From the NCBI RefSeq assembly GCF_002077695.1, contig NZ_MWUE01000004.1, forward strand, positions 186,001-250,000: 64,000 bases of DNA, written 5' to 3'. This DNA comes from Pantoea latae. Its GTDB lineage: Bacteria; Pseudomonadota; Gammaproteobacteria; Enterobacterales; Enterobacteriaceae. Below are positions 29,781 through 37,781 of this stretch, one piece after another (position 1 is the stretch's first letter; every line of letters begins with the position of its first letter). The translations under genes and the position numbers were made by a program. The notes beneath the pieces were generated by a model. It made no database searches and had not been told where the DNA came from. It saw only the letters and a program-made list of their open reading frames with translations.

Positions 29781-31349
29781 TCAGTGTGCTCCTGCGCTGC
29801 CTTCGCTCTTAATCGGCGACAGCAGCCAACAAAATGGGATCAAGATCAGGGCGACGATGCTCAGGCCCGAAAAAACGTCGATATATGCCAGGATGCGCGA
29901 CTGCGCCACCATCTCCTGATAGAGCTGGCCGGTCGCCAGCGTCGCGGGATCGCCCACCGCCGAGGTGAAGTCGCGGATCGCCTGCGCCCAGTGCTGCACG
30001 GTGATATTGAACGGCTCGTTGAGCGGCGACATGTTGTGCACCATATGCGCCGAGCGCACCTGCTCGCGCTCGGTGATCGCCGCTGTCGACAGCGAAATGC
30101 CGATAGAGCCCGCTACGTTGCGGAACATGGTAAACAGCGCCGACGCGTCGGCGTTAAGGCGCTGCGGGATGGTGACGAACGCGATGGTGGTCAGCGGCAC
30201 GAACAGAAAGCCCAGCCCGATAGACTGCGCGCTGCGCATCAGCACCAGCGTTTTAAAATCCACATCCGGCGTCAGGGTCGAGGAGTAGAAAAACGCCAGC
30301 GCCAGGCAGCTGAAGCCAAAGGCGATGATGTAGCGCGTCTGTATGCGCGGCATCAGGTTGATCACCAGCGGAATGGTGAGCACAATCAGGATCGCGCCCG
30401 GCGACAGCACCAGCCCCGACCAGGTGGCGGTATAGCCGAGATCCTGCTGCGCCAGCTGCGGCAGAACCACCGAGCTGCCGTACAGGATCATCGCCATGCC
30501 CGCCATCAGCAGGCCAGACACCCAGAAGTTGCGGTCTTTCATTACCAGGATATCCACCACCGGCTTGCGTGCATACATTAGCCAGTAAATCGCCCCGACG
30601 ATGCCGACCAGCGCCAGGGTGGCGAACAGCACGATAAAGTGCGAGGCGAACCAGTCTTCATCTTCGCCACGGTCGAGGAACACCTGCAGGCAGCCGAGGC
30701 CGAGGGTGATCAAACCAATGCCGATGTAGTCGATCTTCAGCCGCCCTTTCGCCCACTTGCGCTCCCACGGCGGATCCTCCAGCAGCTGGTAGATCGCCAG
30801 CACCGTCAGAATGCCCACCGGAATATTGATAAAGAAGACCCAGCGCCAGCTGTAGTTATCGGTGATCCAGCCGCCAAGCGTCGGGCCGATAACGGGCGCG
30901 ACGATGATGGCGATCGAGGAGAGGCCGAATGCTTTGCCGCGATCCTCTGGCTTAAAGTAGTCAAGCAGCACCGACTGCTGCACCGGCTGCAGGCCGCCGC
31001 CGAAAAAACCCTGCAGCACGCGGAACAGGATGATTTGCCACAGCTCGGTGGCGATGCCGCACAGGAACGAGCAGATGGTAAACATCACGATGCAGATCAG
31101 GAAGAACTGCTTGCGGCCGAAGAGGCGGCTAAAGAAGGCGGAGATCGGCAGCACGATGCCGTTCGCCACCAGATAAGAGGTCAGCACCCAGGTGGATTCG
31201 TCGTAGCTGGATGAGAGCGAGCCGGCAATATGGGGCAGCGCCACGTTAACGATGGTGGTGTCCAGGATCTCCATAAACACCGCCAGCGTGACGGTCACCG
31301 CCACCAGCCAGGGATTGCTGGAGGGTTGCCAGCTCTGCGACTGGCTCAT
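29781..31349 (-). CDS. EmrB-type DHA2 family multidrug MFS transporter
   Basis: 522-residue inner-membrane proton-driven exporter with 14 predicted spans. The DHA2 signature LDTTIVNVALPHIAGSL is at about residues 29-45; RVLQGFFGGGLQPVQQSVLL and PVIGPTLGGWITDNYSWRW are the motif C and GxLaGP-type blocks. Its start overlaps the emrA-like stop by 4 bp (ATGA). Works with the adaptor and outer-membrane factor encoded beside it. Drug specificity cannot be read from the sequence. Confidence 0.9.
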   Translation of the reverse strand: MSQSQSWQPSSNPWLVAVTVTLAVFMEILDTTIVNVALPHIAGSLSSSYDESTWVLTSYLVANGIVLPISAFFSRLFGRKQFFLICIVMFTICSFLCGIATELWQIILFRVLQGFFGGGLQPVQQSVLLDYFKPEDRGKAFGLSSIAIIVAPVIGPTLGGWITDNYSWRWVFFINIPVGILTVLAIYQLLEDPPWERKWAKGRLKIDYIGIGLITLGLGCLQVFLDRGEDEDWFASHFIVLFATLALVGIVGAIYWLMYARKPVVDILVMKDRNFWVSGLLMAGMAMILYGSSVVLPQLAQQDLGYTATWSGLVLSPGAILIVLTIPLVINLMPRIQTRYIIAFGFSCLALAFFYSSTLTPDVDFKTLVLMRSAQSIGLGFLFVPLTTIAFVTIPQRLNADASALFTMFRNVAGSIGISLSTAAITEREQVRSAHMVHNMSPLNEPFNITVQHWAQAIRDFTSAVGDPATLATGQLYQEMVAQSRILAYIDVFSGLSIVALILIPFCWLLSPIKSEGSAGAH

Positions 31350-32488
31350 TCCACAGTCACCTTCGGTTCCACCGACAGGCCGAGCGGCAGCGGATGGTTG
31401 GGATCCAGCCCTTTATCAATGACGATCTTCACCGGCACGCGCTGCACGATCTTAACGTAGTTGCCGGTGGCGTTCTCCGACGGGAAGGTAGAGAAGCGCG
31501 AGCCGGAGCCCATCTGGATGCTGTCGACGTGCCCTTCCAGCTGCATATCGGGCCAGGCGTCGACGCTGATGGCCACTTTATCCCCTGGGTTCATACGCGC
31601 CAGCTGCGACTCTTTAAAGTTGGCGGTGATCCAGATATCGGGCGACACCAGCGAAAACAGCGAGCTGCCCGCCTGCACCAGGGTGCCGAGCTGGACGTTG
31701 CGTTTGGTGACGAAGCCGTCATAGGGCGCGCGCACCTGGGTATAAGAGAGGTTCAGTTCGGCGGTGTTGAGCTGCGCCTGCGCCTGCGCCACCTGCTGCT
31801 GCCGTGCCTCGACGTTGGTTTCCTGCTGGCGGATCTGCAGTGCCACCTGTGAGGCGACTTCCACCTGCGCTTTGGCGCTCTGCAATTGCGCCTGAGCCGA
31901 GCGCAGCTGCGCGGCGGCGGTATCAATATTGCGCTGGCTGGTGGCGCGCGGGTCGACGCCGCGCTGACGACGATAGTCCGCTTCCGCATTCAGCAGGTTA
32001 GCCTGGGCTTTCGCCTGGTCGGCCAGCGCCTGGTCGCGCTGCGCCGGGTACTGCACCTTCGACAGCGCCAGCTGCGCCTGTGCCTGATGCAGCTGCGCCT
32101 GCGCCAGCCCGAGCTGCGCTTTCGCCTGATCGCGCTGGGCCAGGGTATCACTTGGATCGATTTCTACCAGCAGATCGCCCTTTTTCACCCGCTGGTTATC
32201 GTTGACCAGCAGCTTTACCACGTAGCCAGAGGCTTTCGGGGCAATAGTGACCGCGTCACCTTCGGTAAAGGCGTCGTCGGTGGTCTCCTGATTACGGGTG
32301 GTGAACCAGAACCAGAAACCGACAATCAGCATGATCACCACGACAATCGCGAGGATAATCAGCGGTTTTTTGCCGGGCCTTTTGCGTTCTGGCTCATCGT
32401 TATTGTTTTGTTCAGACTGGTCATTAGAAGGCTGCTGCGCGTTCTCTGCATCATCCTGATGGGATCCGCGTTTCTCATTCTCGCTCAT
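31346..32488 (-). CDS. EmrA-type HlyD family efflux adaptor
   Basis: 380-residue periplasmic adaptor with an N-terminal membrane span (about residues 42-62, LIILAIVVVIMLIVGFWF) after a long acidic/Gln-Asn-rich cytoplasmic tail (residues 1-35). The lipoyl half-motif TDDAFTEGDAVTIAPK, a long Ala-Gln-rich coiled coil (about 110-235) and YTQVRAPYDGFVTKRNV follow, as in EmrA/HlyD. First gene of the adaptor-transporter-OMF operon; no regulator gene lies beside it. Confidence 0.9.
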   Translation of the reverse strand: MSENEKRGSHQDDAENAQQPSNDQSEQNNNDEPERKRPGKKPLIILAIVVVIMLIVGFWFWFTTRNQETTDDAFTEGDAVTIAPKASGYVVKLLVNDNQRVKKGDLLVEIDPSDTLAQRDQAKAQLGLAQAQLHQAQAQLALSKVQYPAQRDQALADQAKAQANLLNAEADYRRQRGVDPRATSQRNIDTAAAQLRSAQAQLQSAKAQVEVASQVALQIRQQETNVEARQQQVAQAQAQLNTAELNLSYTQVRAPYDGFVTKRNVQLGTLVQAGSSLFSLVSPDIWITANFKESQLARMNPGDKVAISVDAWPDMQLEGHVDSIQMGSGSRFSTFPSENATGNYVKIVQRVPVKIVIDKGLDPNHPLPLGLSVEPKVTVE

Positions 32489-32634
32489 AGTCAGTTCCGC
32501 ATGGCTAACGCCCTAATTCCCGGGCATAAAAGGTCAGATCAACAGTAGATAAAAAACTGACATTTTCCAGCGTTTCTTGACCTTTCCCGACAAAAGAGGC
32601 ACAACCTGCAACATTTTTTTAAGCGCAGCGCAAG

Positions 32635-33744
32635 TCAGGACAGCAGGCGCAGCAGCAGCCAGCCGCAGAGCATCGACCAGGCGAGCATCGGCAGCGAGAA
32701 GAGATGAAACTGCCACCAGACGCGGCGATCCTGCGCCATGCGCAGCGCAATCAGGTTGGCAAGGGAACCCGGCAGCAGCCCGAAACCGCCAATGTTAACC
32801 GCCCAGGCGAAAAGCTCGGACGGCGGGATTTTCTGCAGCAGCAGGATGGTGGCGGGCACGTTGCTGATCACCTGCGACAGCCCGATAGCCAGCAGATAAA
32901 TGGCGCCGTCGCCCAGATGCGCCACCGCATCGAAGTGACGCTGTACCAGCGGCAGATGCGTCAGCAGATAGACGTCGATAAACATAGCGATAAAAACCGC
33001 CAGCAGGCTCCAGTCGATGGTGGTCAGCACCCTGCGCGCCATCAGCAGGTAACAGCCGATAATCAGCAGCAGCGCCCAGCCGGTCATCTGCCACTCCAGC
33101 GCGGCGACAAACACCAGGTAGAGCAGCACGCTAAGGGCGAACAGCGGCTTCTGCCACTGGCGCGCGTCGTCGTTGCCATGCTTCTCAATGGCGCGCGGCT
33201 TAAAGCTGAACCACGTCAGCGCCAGCAGCGTCAACAACAGCCAGATCGCCAGCGGGGCCATCTGCGCGATAAACCCCGCCACGCTGAGTTTGCCGTGACT
33301 CCACAGCAGGATGTTTTGCGGATTGCCGACCGGGGTCAGCAGCGAGCCGGCGTTAACCGCCAGCGCCTCAAAGATGATCAATCGGGATAGCGGCAGGCGT
33401 GAAAACTTACGCAGCGTCAGGGTGAGTGGCACCAGGATAAACAGCGCCACGTCGTTGGTGAGAAAGGTCGACAGCAGCGCCGCGGCCAGCACCATAAACA
33501 GCGCCAGCGCGCGCTCGTGGCGGAAGCGGCCGATTAGCCGCGCGCCCAGTACGTCAAAATAGCCGCTGGTTTCCAGCCCTTTGGTCAGCAGCAGCAGGCC
33601 CGTCAGGGTAACGATGGTGTGCCAGTCCACCGCGCGAGGCAGATCCGGCCAACGGAAGTCCGCCAGCAGCAGCAGCAGCGCGCCGAGCGCCAGCAGCAGA
33701 TGCAGAAGACGATCGTGCAAAAAAGAGCGCAGCAGGGTCGACAT
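32635..33744 (-). CDS. ybiR: Anion transporter-like membrane protein YbiR
   Basis: 369-residue protein of the ArsB/NhaD-type ion transporter superfamily with about ten membrane spans. It has FLTNDVALFILVPLTL and NAGSLLTPVGNPQNILLW, the paired membrane-embedded motifs of this superfamily; SNVPATILLLQ is the matching C-terminal one. Substrate unknown. It begins 17 bp after the mntR stop, suggesting co-transcription with the manganese regulator, as in E. coli. Confidence 0.9.
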   Translation of the reverse strand: MSTLLRSFLHDRLLHLLLALGALLLLLADFRWPDLPRAVDWHTIVTLTGLLLLTKGLETSGYFDVLGARLIGRFRHERALALFMVLAAALLSTFLTNDVALFILVPLTLTLRKFSRLPLSRLIIFEALAVNAGSLLTPVGNPQNILLWSHGKLSVAGFIAQMAPLAIWLLLTLLALTWFSFKPRAIEKHGNDDARQWQKPLFALSVLLYLVFVAALEWQMTGWALLLIIGCYLLMARRVLTTIDWSLLAVFIAMFIDVYLLTHLPLVQRHFDAVAHLGDGAIYLLAIGLSQVISNVPATILLLQKIPPSELFAWAVNIGGFGLLPGSLANLIALRMAQDRRVWWQFHLFSLPMLAWSMLCGWLLLRLLS

Positions 33745-33761
33745 GGTGCACCATCCAGAGG

Positions 33762-34223
33762 TTAACTGCGGCTTTCGTAGAATTTCTGAAATACGGCCAG
33801 GGTTTCATCACTAACGTGATGCTCGATGCCTTCAGAATCGCGACGCGCGGTTTCCGGGCTGATGCCGAGCGCGAGCAGAAAGGTTTCGACAATATGATGG
33901 CGGGCGCGGCTTTCCGCCGCCAGCTTCTCCCCTTCCGCGGTTAAAAACACGCCGCGATAGGGAACCTGCTCAACCAGCCCGCCGCTGCTGAGGCGCTTCA
34001 GCATTTTCGCCACGGTAGGCTGCGAAACGCCCAGGCGCGCCGCCATATCCACCTGGCGCGCTTCGCCGAATTCACCGATTAAATCTGAGATCAACTCAAC
34101 GTAGTCATCGATCAGTTCGCGGCGATGCGCTTCGCGAACCTGTCGAAATCCTTCGACATGCTCTTCGATATCTTTCAGGGGTCCTTGCGGCGCGGACACC
34201 CCAGTTTTGGCACGACGACTCAT
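33762..34223 (-). CDS. mntR: Manganese-responsive transcriptional regulator MntR
   Basis: 153-residue DtxR/MntR-family repressor. The winged helix (about residues 40-95) contains [20 protein letters not shown]; the C-terminal dimerisation and metal-binding part includes [16 protein letters not shown] with the usual Glu/His ligands. It represses manganese uptake genes and activates export when Mn(II) is plentiful. Divergent from the MntS-like operon, whose promoter carries two palindromes of the expected type. Confidence 0.95.
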   Translation of the reverse strand: MSRRAKTGVSAPQGPLKDIEEHVEGFRQVREAHRRELIDDYVELISDLIGEFGEARQVDMAARLGVSQPTVAKMLKRLSSGGLVEQVPYRGVFLTAEGEKLAAESRARHHIVETFLLALGISPETARRDSEGIEHHVSDETLAVFQKFYESRS

Positions 34224-34280
34224 TCAGCTTCCTCTTTATTATTCTCCGTACCCGCGCAGCGAGACGGATTTGCTGCGCTC

Positions 34281-34308
34281 ATTGTAAACCAGGCACAAAG
34301 AAGCTCAA
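34281..34308 (-). promoter_or_regulatory. Predicted mntR promoter
   Basis: Read on the minus strand, TTGAGC (-35; 34303-34308), a 16-bp spacer and TACAAT (-10; 34281-34286) form a good sigma70 promoter about 50 bp before the mntR start. It is beside, not under, the MntR-type palindromes. Confidence 0.6.
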
Positions 34309-34320
34309 ATTTTTCGTAAA

Positions 34321-34355
34321 TAGCATTGGCTACAGGGTATAGCCAGTGCTATATT
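34321..34355 (+). promoter_or_regulatory. Promoter of the MntS-like operon with two MntR-type boxes
   Basis: Two palindromes, TAGC-ATTG-GCTA (34321-34332) and TATAGC-CAGT-GCTATA (34338-34353), have centres 19 bp apart and match the TAGCA/TGCTA-type MntR boxes of enterobacterial mntH, mntS and mntP. They cover a sigma70 promoter, TTGGCT (34327-34332), 17 bp, TATATT (34350-34355). Binding would block RNA polymerase, so the operon should be on when manganese is scarce. The sequence pattern is seen; MntR binding is inferred. Confidence 0.8.
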
Positions 34356-34398
34356 TGTTGATATTGTAGGCAAACGCGCTGGCAATGGAGAAACGATC

Positions 34399-34476
34399 GT
34401 GCAGGATCCTTATCTGTTATTACTGCTGTTTCTTCTGTATGTCGCCGGGCTCTGCCTGCTATTACGACGTTACTGA
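34399..34476 (+). CDS. Predicted 25-residue single-span membrane peptide
   Basis: GTG-started ORF of 25 codons: a short polar start (MQDPY), about 17 hydrophobic residues rich in Leu, and a basic end LLRRY. This looks like one membrane span with the positive residues on the cytoplasmic side. GGAG lies 8 nt before the GTG. It sits in the leader of the MntS-like gene, ending 13 bp before that ATG, so the two would be on one manganese-controlled transcript. No homologue is known to me; it could instead be an unread leader or a translation-control ORF. Confidence 0.45.
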   Translation: MQDPYLLLLLFLLYVAGLCLLLRRY

Positions 34477-34489
34477 TTGGGAGGTCGAT

Positions 34490-34684
34490 ATGAGCACCCT
34501 GAAATGCTGCCTTGAGTGCGGCAAATGCTTCCAGACTGAAACACCGGCTTCATCCGCATCGCTGAAGTCATGGCTTTGCCTGCTGAGCCGCTCCCCGTTT
34601 TCCCTGCGCCTGATGCTGGTTGAAAAACTGCTTGGCAGCAAACGCGCCAACCGCAACTGCCCTAATCTTATCTGGCGCGGTTAA
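34490..34684 (+). CDS. mntS: MntS-like small protein with Cys-rich N-terminus
   Basis: 64-residue protein with a strong GGGAGG ribosome-binding site. Its core LSRSPFSLRLMLVEKLL resembles E. coli MntS (FSHSPFKVRLMLLSML), the 42-residue protein that raises cytoplasmic manganese by inhibiting the exporter MntP. Position opposite mntR and the MntR-type promoter support this. Unlike E. coli MntS it has about 25 extra N-terminal residues with four Cys (KCCLECGKC, including CxxC) and a basic, Cys-containing tail. The frame is open upstream to 34385, but that extension lacks support. Confidence 0.78.
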   Translation: MSTLKCCLECGKCFQTETPASSASLKSWLCLLSRSPFSLRLMLVEKLLGSKRANRNCPNLIWRG

Positions 34685-34700
34685 CGCGCTCGCGCTTCTT

Positions 34701-34731
34701 AACAGCCCTCCTCTCCGGTCAGGGCTGTTTT
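34701..34731 (+). terminator. Terminator of the MntS-like operon
   Basis: A 9-bp stem AACAGCCCT / AGGGCTGTT (34701-34709 with 34721-34729) followed by TT, 16 bp past the stop codon. The T tract is short. Confidence 0.65.
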
Positions 34732-34773
34732 GCTATGCGCCTTTTTTAGCAGCTGCTGTCGCGCAAAAAGCAT

Positions 34774-34804
34774 AAAAAAAACGGCCGCGAAGGGCCGTTT
34801 TTTT
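34774..34804. terminator. Bidirectional terminator next to ompX
   Basis: Stem ACGGCC / GGCCGT with a 6-nt loop (34781-34798), flanked by seven A on the left and seven T on the right. It can end ompX transcripts on the minus strand and read-through from the MntS-like operon on the plus strand. Confidence 0.9.
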
Positions 34805-34825
34805 GTAACTGGTCTAAGCAAGAAC

Positions 34826-35338
34826 TTAGAAGCTGTAACCTACGCCAGCAATCCAGGTACCTACGTCGACGTTACGGATACGGCTCTGCTCGTAACCCAC
34901 GTCGATAGCAAACTGCTCGTACGGGTTGAACTGCAGACCGGCACCGTAGGAGAAGCCCACGTCGCTGGAGTCAGATTTGTCACGGACAACCGTGTCATTC
35001 TGCTGGAATTTGCCGTAGCCGATACCTACTACGCCGTAGATGCTCGCCCAGTCGTTCAGACGGTAAGCCGGACCTGCGGTGAAGCCGTAGTACTGGCCTT
35101 TGTTGTACACGCCAGAATCAGTGCGATCTTTTTCGGTGTAGGTGAAAGAACCGATCCAACCCAGTGGGTTAGAGCCGTCTTCGTAACGGTATTTCAGGTT
35201 GAAACCGTTCGCTTTGTTAGCCACGCCCTGATAGTCGGACTGAGCGTAACCGCCGGTGACTGTGCTCTGCGCCATTGCGGAACCCGCAGAAACTGCCAGA
35301 ACACAAGCCAGTGCTGAAAGACATGCAATTTTTTTCAT
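34826..35338 (-). CDS. ompX: Outer-membrane protein OmpX
   Basis: 170-residue precursor of the eight-stranded Ail/OmpX beta-barrel. A signal peptide ends AGSAMA-QST. Alternating aromatic strands (TVTGGYAQSDYQG, FNLKYRYED, IGSFTYTEKDRTDSG, YYGFTAGPAYRLNDW) and the C-terminal WIAGVGYSF, ending in Phe for BAM recognition, are typical. The start is ATG 35338 with GAGGTGG upstream. OmpX levels are affected by envelope stress and sRNAs in relatives; the RybB gene is elsewhere in this window. Confidence 0.97.
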   Translation of the reverse strand: MKKIACLSALACVLAVSAGSAMAQSTVTGGYAQSDYQGVANKANGFNLKYRYEDGSNPLGWIGSFTYTEKDRTDSGVYNKGQYYGFTAGPAYRLNDWASIYGVVGIGYGKFQQNDTVVRDKSDSSDVGFSYGAGLQFNPYEQFAIDVGYEQSRIRNVDVGTWIAGVGYSF

Positions 35339-35714
35339 AACCACCTCAAATGTGATAATACTTCTCTCCTGACAACGCTAAAAATATAACAAAACTCAGC
35401 AAGAAACTCTGCCCGCAAATTATTGTCTAACAGAATGTTTGGTGTAACAGAAAGTTAATGAAGTTTCCTATGTTATTCATTTTACTTATATTTTGCGTCA
35501 TTAAACTGCAATGAATTTCCCGCAATAAAAATTGTCGTTTAAGTAAAATCCTAAAAAAACCTGACGTTTCTTTACGTAAATGGCCCTGAAATGGGTTAAA
35601 TTTCACGCAGTCGCCAACGGATTTTGCTGAATGTCTTCTCTGTTTTTCCCTTCGCTTCCATTAAACTGGCACCCTTTGTTACCTCTGTGTTGACTATCAG
35701 GACGCGTGTACAGG
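35339..35714. promoter_or_regulatory. Divergent ompX-rhtA intergenic region
   Basis: About 375 bp of distinctly A+T-rich sequence (runs such as AAAATATAACAAAA and TTACTTATATTTTGCG) with no credible gene. It must hold the promoters of ompX and rhtA and probably binding sites for nucleoid proteins. No specific operator could be assigned. Several stop-rich frames on both strands argue against a hidden gene. Confidence 0.55.
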
Positions 35715-36626
35715 ATGTCTCTTTCTCTCTCCGATAAAAACGCAGCCCCGGCTCTGTCGGTCGCTGTACTACTGATCGCCATGCTGTCGCTGCAGGGCGG
35801 CGCGTCGCTGGCGAAATCGCTGTTCCCCGCCGTGGGCGCCACCGGCATTACCGCGCTGCGCCTCGGCCTCGGCACGCTGATGCTGTGCGCGATCTTCAAA
35901 CCCTGGCGGCTGCGCTTCACGCGCGAGCAGCGCCTGCCCCTGCTGATCTACGGCCTGGCGCTGGGCTGCATGAACTTTCTGTTTTATCTGTCGCTGCGTA
36001 CCGTGCCGCTGGGCGTGGCGGTGGCGCTGGAGTTCACCGGTCCCCTGACGCTGGCGCTGCTGGGCACGCGCCGCCTGCTGGACCTGATCTGGGTGGTGCT
36101 GGCGGTGGCCGGCCTGTGGTTCCTGCTACCGTTCGGCGACAGTATGAAGACGATCGATCCGCTGGGCGCGGCACTGGCGGTCGGCGCGGGCGCCTGCTGG
36201 GTGCTCTATATTCTGGCGGGTCCGCGTGCGGGCGCGGAGCACGGCCCGGCGACGGTGGCGATGGGGTCGCTGATCGCCTCGGTGATCTTTGTGCCGCTGG
36301 GACTGACCTTCGCCGAGCCGGGCATCTGGCACTGGAGCGTGATCCCTGTGGCGCTGCTGGTCGCCCTGCTCTCCAGCGCCATTCCCTACGCGCTGGAGAT
36401 GGTAGCGCTGACCCGTTTGCCGGCGCGCATTTTCGGCACCCTGATGAGCCTTGAACCCGCAGTGGCCGCGCTGTCGGGCATTCTGTTCCTGGGGGAAACG
36501 CTGTCGCTGAAGCAGTGCGCAGGCCTGCTGGCAATCATCCTGGCGTCCGCTGGCGCGACGCTGACGCTAAAGCCCAAAAATAATCAGCTGAAAGAAGTAA
36601 AAATAAACACGCCACCGCCGCAATAA
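35715..36626 (+). CDS. rhtA: Threonine/homoserine exporter RhtA
   Basis: 303-residue inner-membrane exporter of the DMT/EamA family, expelling threonine, homoserine and other amino acids. Two EamA repeats give about ten spans. SLQGGASLAKSLFPAVGATG (first repeat), VALEFTGPLTLALLG and the late TRLPARIFGTLMSLEPAVAA block match E. coli RhtA. The ATG at 35715 is preferred over an in-frame GTG three codons upstream. The rhtA-ompX-dps neighbourhood is conserved. Confidence 0.94.
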   Translation: MSLSLSDKNAAPALSVAVLLIAMLSLQGGASLAKSLFPAVGATGITALRLGLGTLMLCAIFKPWRLRFTREQRLPLLIYGLALGCMNFLFYLSLRTVPLGVAVALEFTGPLTLALLGTRRLLDLIWVVLAVAGLWFLLPFGDSMKTIDPLGAALAVGAGACWVLYILAGPRAGAEHGPATVAMGSLIASVIFVPLGLTFAEPGIWHWSVIPVALLVALLSSAIPYALEMVALTRLPARIFGTLMSLEPAVAALSGILFLGETLSLKQCAGLLAIILASAGATLTLKPKNNQLKEVKINTPPPQ

Positions 36627-36954
36627 GCTATTCCGTCGGCTTCTGTCGCCGGCGGATAATATTCGCCGGCTCCCGCTGGCTTTATTTTAACCAGCAATAC
36701 ACATTAATATTATTATTCTGAAACATACTGTTGAACTTTACCGCATCTTCAGATTTAACTAATTGTTAATTCGCTTCTTTATTTCACGGCCCTGCTGTTG
36801 CCGCTAATGCGCTGCCCATATTTACGCTTAAGCCTTATCCGTAAATGCTATCTATTTCAGCCATCGATAAGCTCAATACTGCAAACACGCCAGCTGCTGC
36901 TATACTTATTCCCGTGCTTGATTAGGACAACCCATCAAAGAGAGGATTCATACG
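36627..36954 (+). promoter_or_regulatory. rhtA-dps intergenic region with a sigmaS-type dps promoter
   Basis: No gene is visible in these 328 bp. A hairpin GCCGGCG / CGCCGGC (36648-36670) just past rhtA may end its transcript, though its T tract is poor. The -10 element CTATACTTA (36900-36908) matches the sigmaS consensus (KCTATACTTA) and sits about 47 bp before the dps ATG, as expected for dps. OxyR and IHF act here in E. coli; their sites were not identified. Confidence 0.6.
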
Positions 36955-37458
36955 ATGAGTACCGCAAAACTGGTTAAAACGAACGCTTCCGATCTGCTTT
37001 ACACCCGTAACGATGTGGCTGACGACGAGAAAAAAGCCACCATTGAGGTGCTCAACCGTCTGGTGGTGGAATTTATCGATCTGTCGCTGATTACCAAGCA
37101 GGCGCACTGGAACATGCGCGGCGCGAATTTTATCGGCGTACATGAAATGCTGGACGGTTTCCGCACTACCATTACCGATCATCAGGACACCATCGCTGAA
37201 CGTGTCGTACAGCTGGGCGGCGTAGCGCTGGGCACCACCCAGGTCGTTAACGACCGTACGCCGCTGCAGAGCTACCCGCTTAACATTCACAGCGTGCAGG
37301 ATCACCTGAAGGCGCTGGCCGATCGTTACGCAATTGTCGCCAACGACACGCGTAAAGCGATCTCCGAAGTGAAAGATGAAGACACCGCTGACATCTTTAC
37401 CGCAGCGTCACGCGATTTAGACAAATTCCTGTGGTTCATTGAATCCAACATCGAATAA
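36955..37458 (+). CDS. dps: DNA-protecting ferritin-like protein Dps
   Basis: 167-residue subunit of a 12-mer that binds DNA and stores iron, using H2O2 to oxidise Fe(II). The inter-subunit ferroxidase ligands are all present: His51, His63, Asp67, Asp78 and Glu82 (from [20 protein letters not shown] and TDHQDTIAE). The Lys-containing N-terminal tail ([10 protein letters not shown]) used for DNA binding is kept. Monocistronic, with a strong terminator. Confidence 0.98.
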   Translation: MSTAKLVKTNASDLLYTRNDVADDEKKATIEVLNRLVVEFIDLSLITKQAHWNMRGANFIGVHEMLDGFRTTITDHQDTIAERVVQLGGVALGTTQVVNDRTPLQSYPLNIHSVQDHLKALADRYAIVANDTRKAISEVKDEDTADIFTAASRDLDKFLWFIESNIE

Positions 37459-37476
37459 AACTGAAAAGCGTTATCA

Positions 37477-37498
37477 GGCGGGGAGACCCGCCTTTTTT
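37477..37498 (+). terminator. dps terminator
   Basis: Stem GGCGGG / CCCGCC with a 4-nt loop, followed by TTTTTT, 18 bp past the dps stop. Confidence 0.9.
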
Positions 37499-37586
37499 CT
37501 CTCTGCATCACAGAAAAATTACCATTCTTTGACCTCTATAACACTTCTGCACTCCCCTTCTTCCCACCCTTATTGCCGCATGCAAA

Positions 37587-37643
37587 GGTGCGATTGCACC
37601 AAAAACTCACTACGCACCATTATGGTGCCCATTTTTGGTGCAA
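37587..37643 (+). promoter_or_regulatory. NtrC-type enhancer cluster upstream of glnH
   Basis: A palindrome GCACC-ATTAT-GGTGC (37614-37628), an exact NtrC (NRI) core GCACC-N5-GGTGC, lies inside a wider perfect 12-bp inverted repeat TTGCACCAAAAA / TTTTTGGTGCAA (37594-37605 and 37632-37643). A further GGTGC half-site is at 37587. The cluster is about 90 bp before a sigma54-like promoter, the expected enhancer distance. glnHPQ is under NtrC control in E. coli. Confidence 0.75.
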
Positions 37644-37712
37644 AAGGTTTTGCCAGTGCAAAATCGTGTCAGCTTTGCGGTTTAAGCTGTTGATTCTGGC
37701 TGAATTGAAAAG

Positions 37713-37730
37713 TTGGCATAGTTTTTTCAT
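37713..37730 (+). promoter_or_regulatory. sigma54-like promoter of glnHPQ
   Basis: TTGGCAT (37713-37719) fits the -24 element of sigma54 promoters (TTGGCAC). Ten bases after its GG the expected GC of the -12 element is TC, so the -12 half is weak. It lies 50 bp before the glnH start, matching the place of glnHp2 in E. coli. Confidence 0.45.
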
Positions 37731-37781
37731 ATGGTAAGCTGAAAACACCGCTTTCGGGCCGGGCAGTAATAAGGAAAAATG

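Noticed and set aside
34385-34489. In-frame upstream extension of the MntS-like protein
   Set aside because: The frame is open for 35 more codons, but the ATG at 34490 has a much better ribosome-binding site (GGGAGG), and the extension overlaps the 25-residue ORF that has its own start signals.
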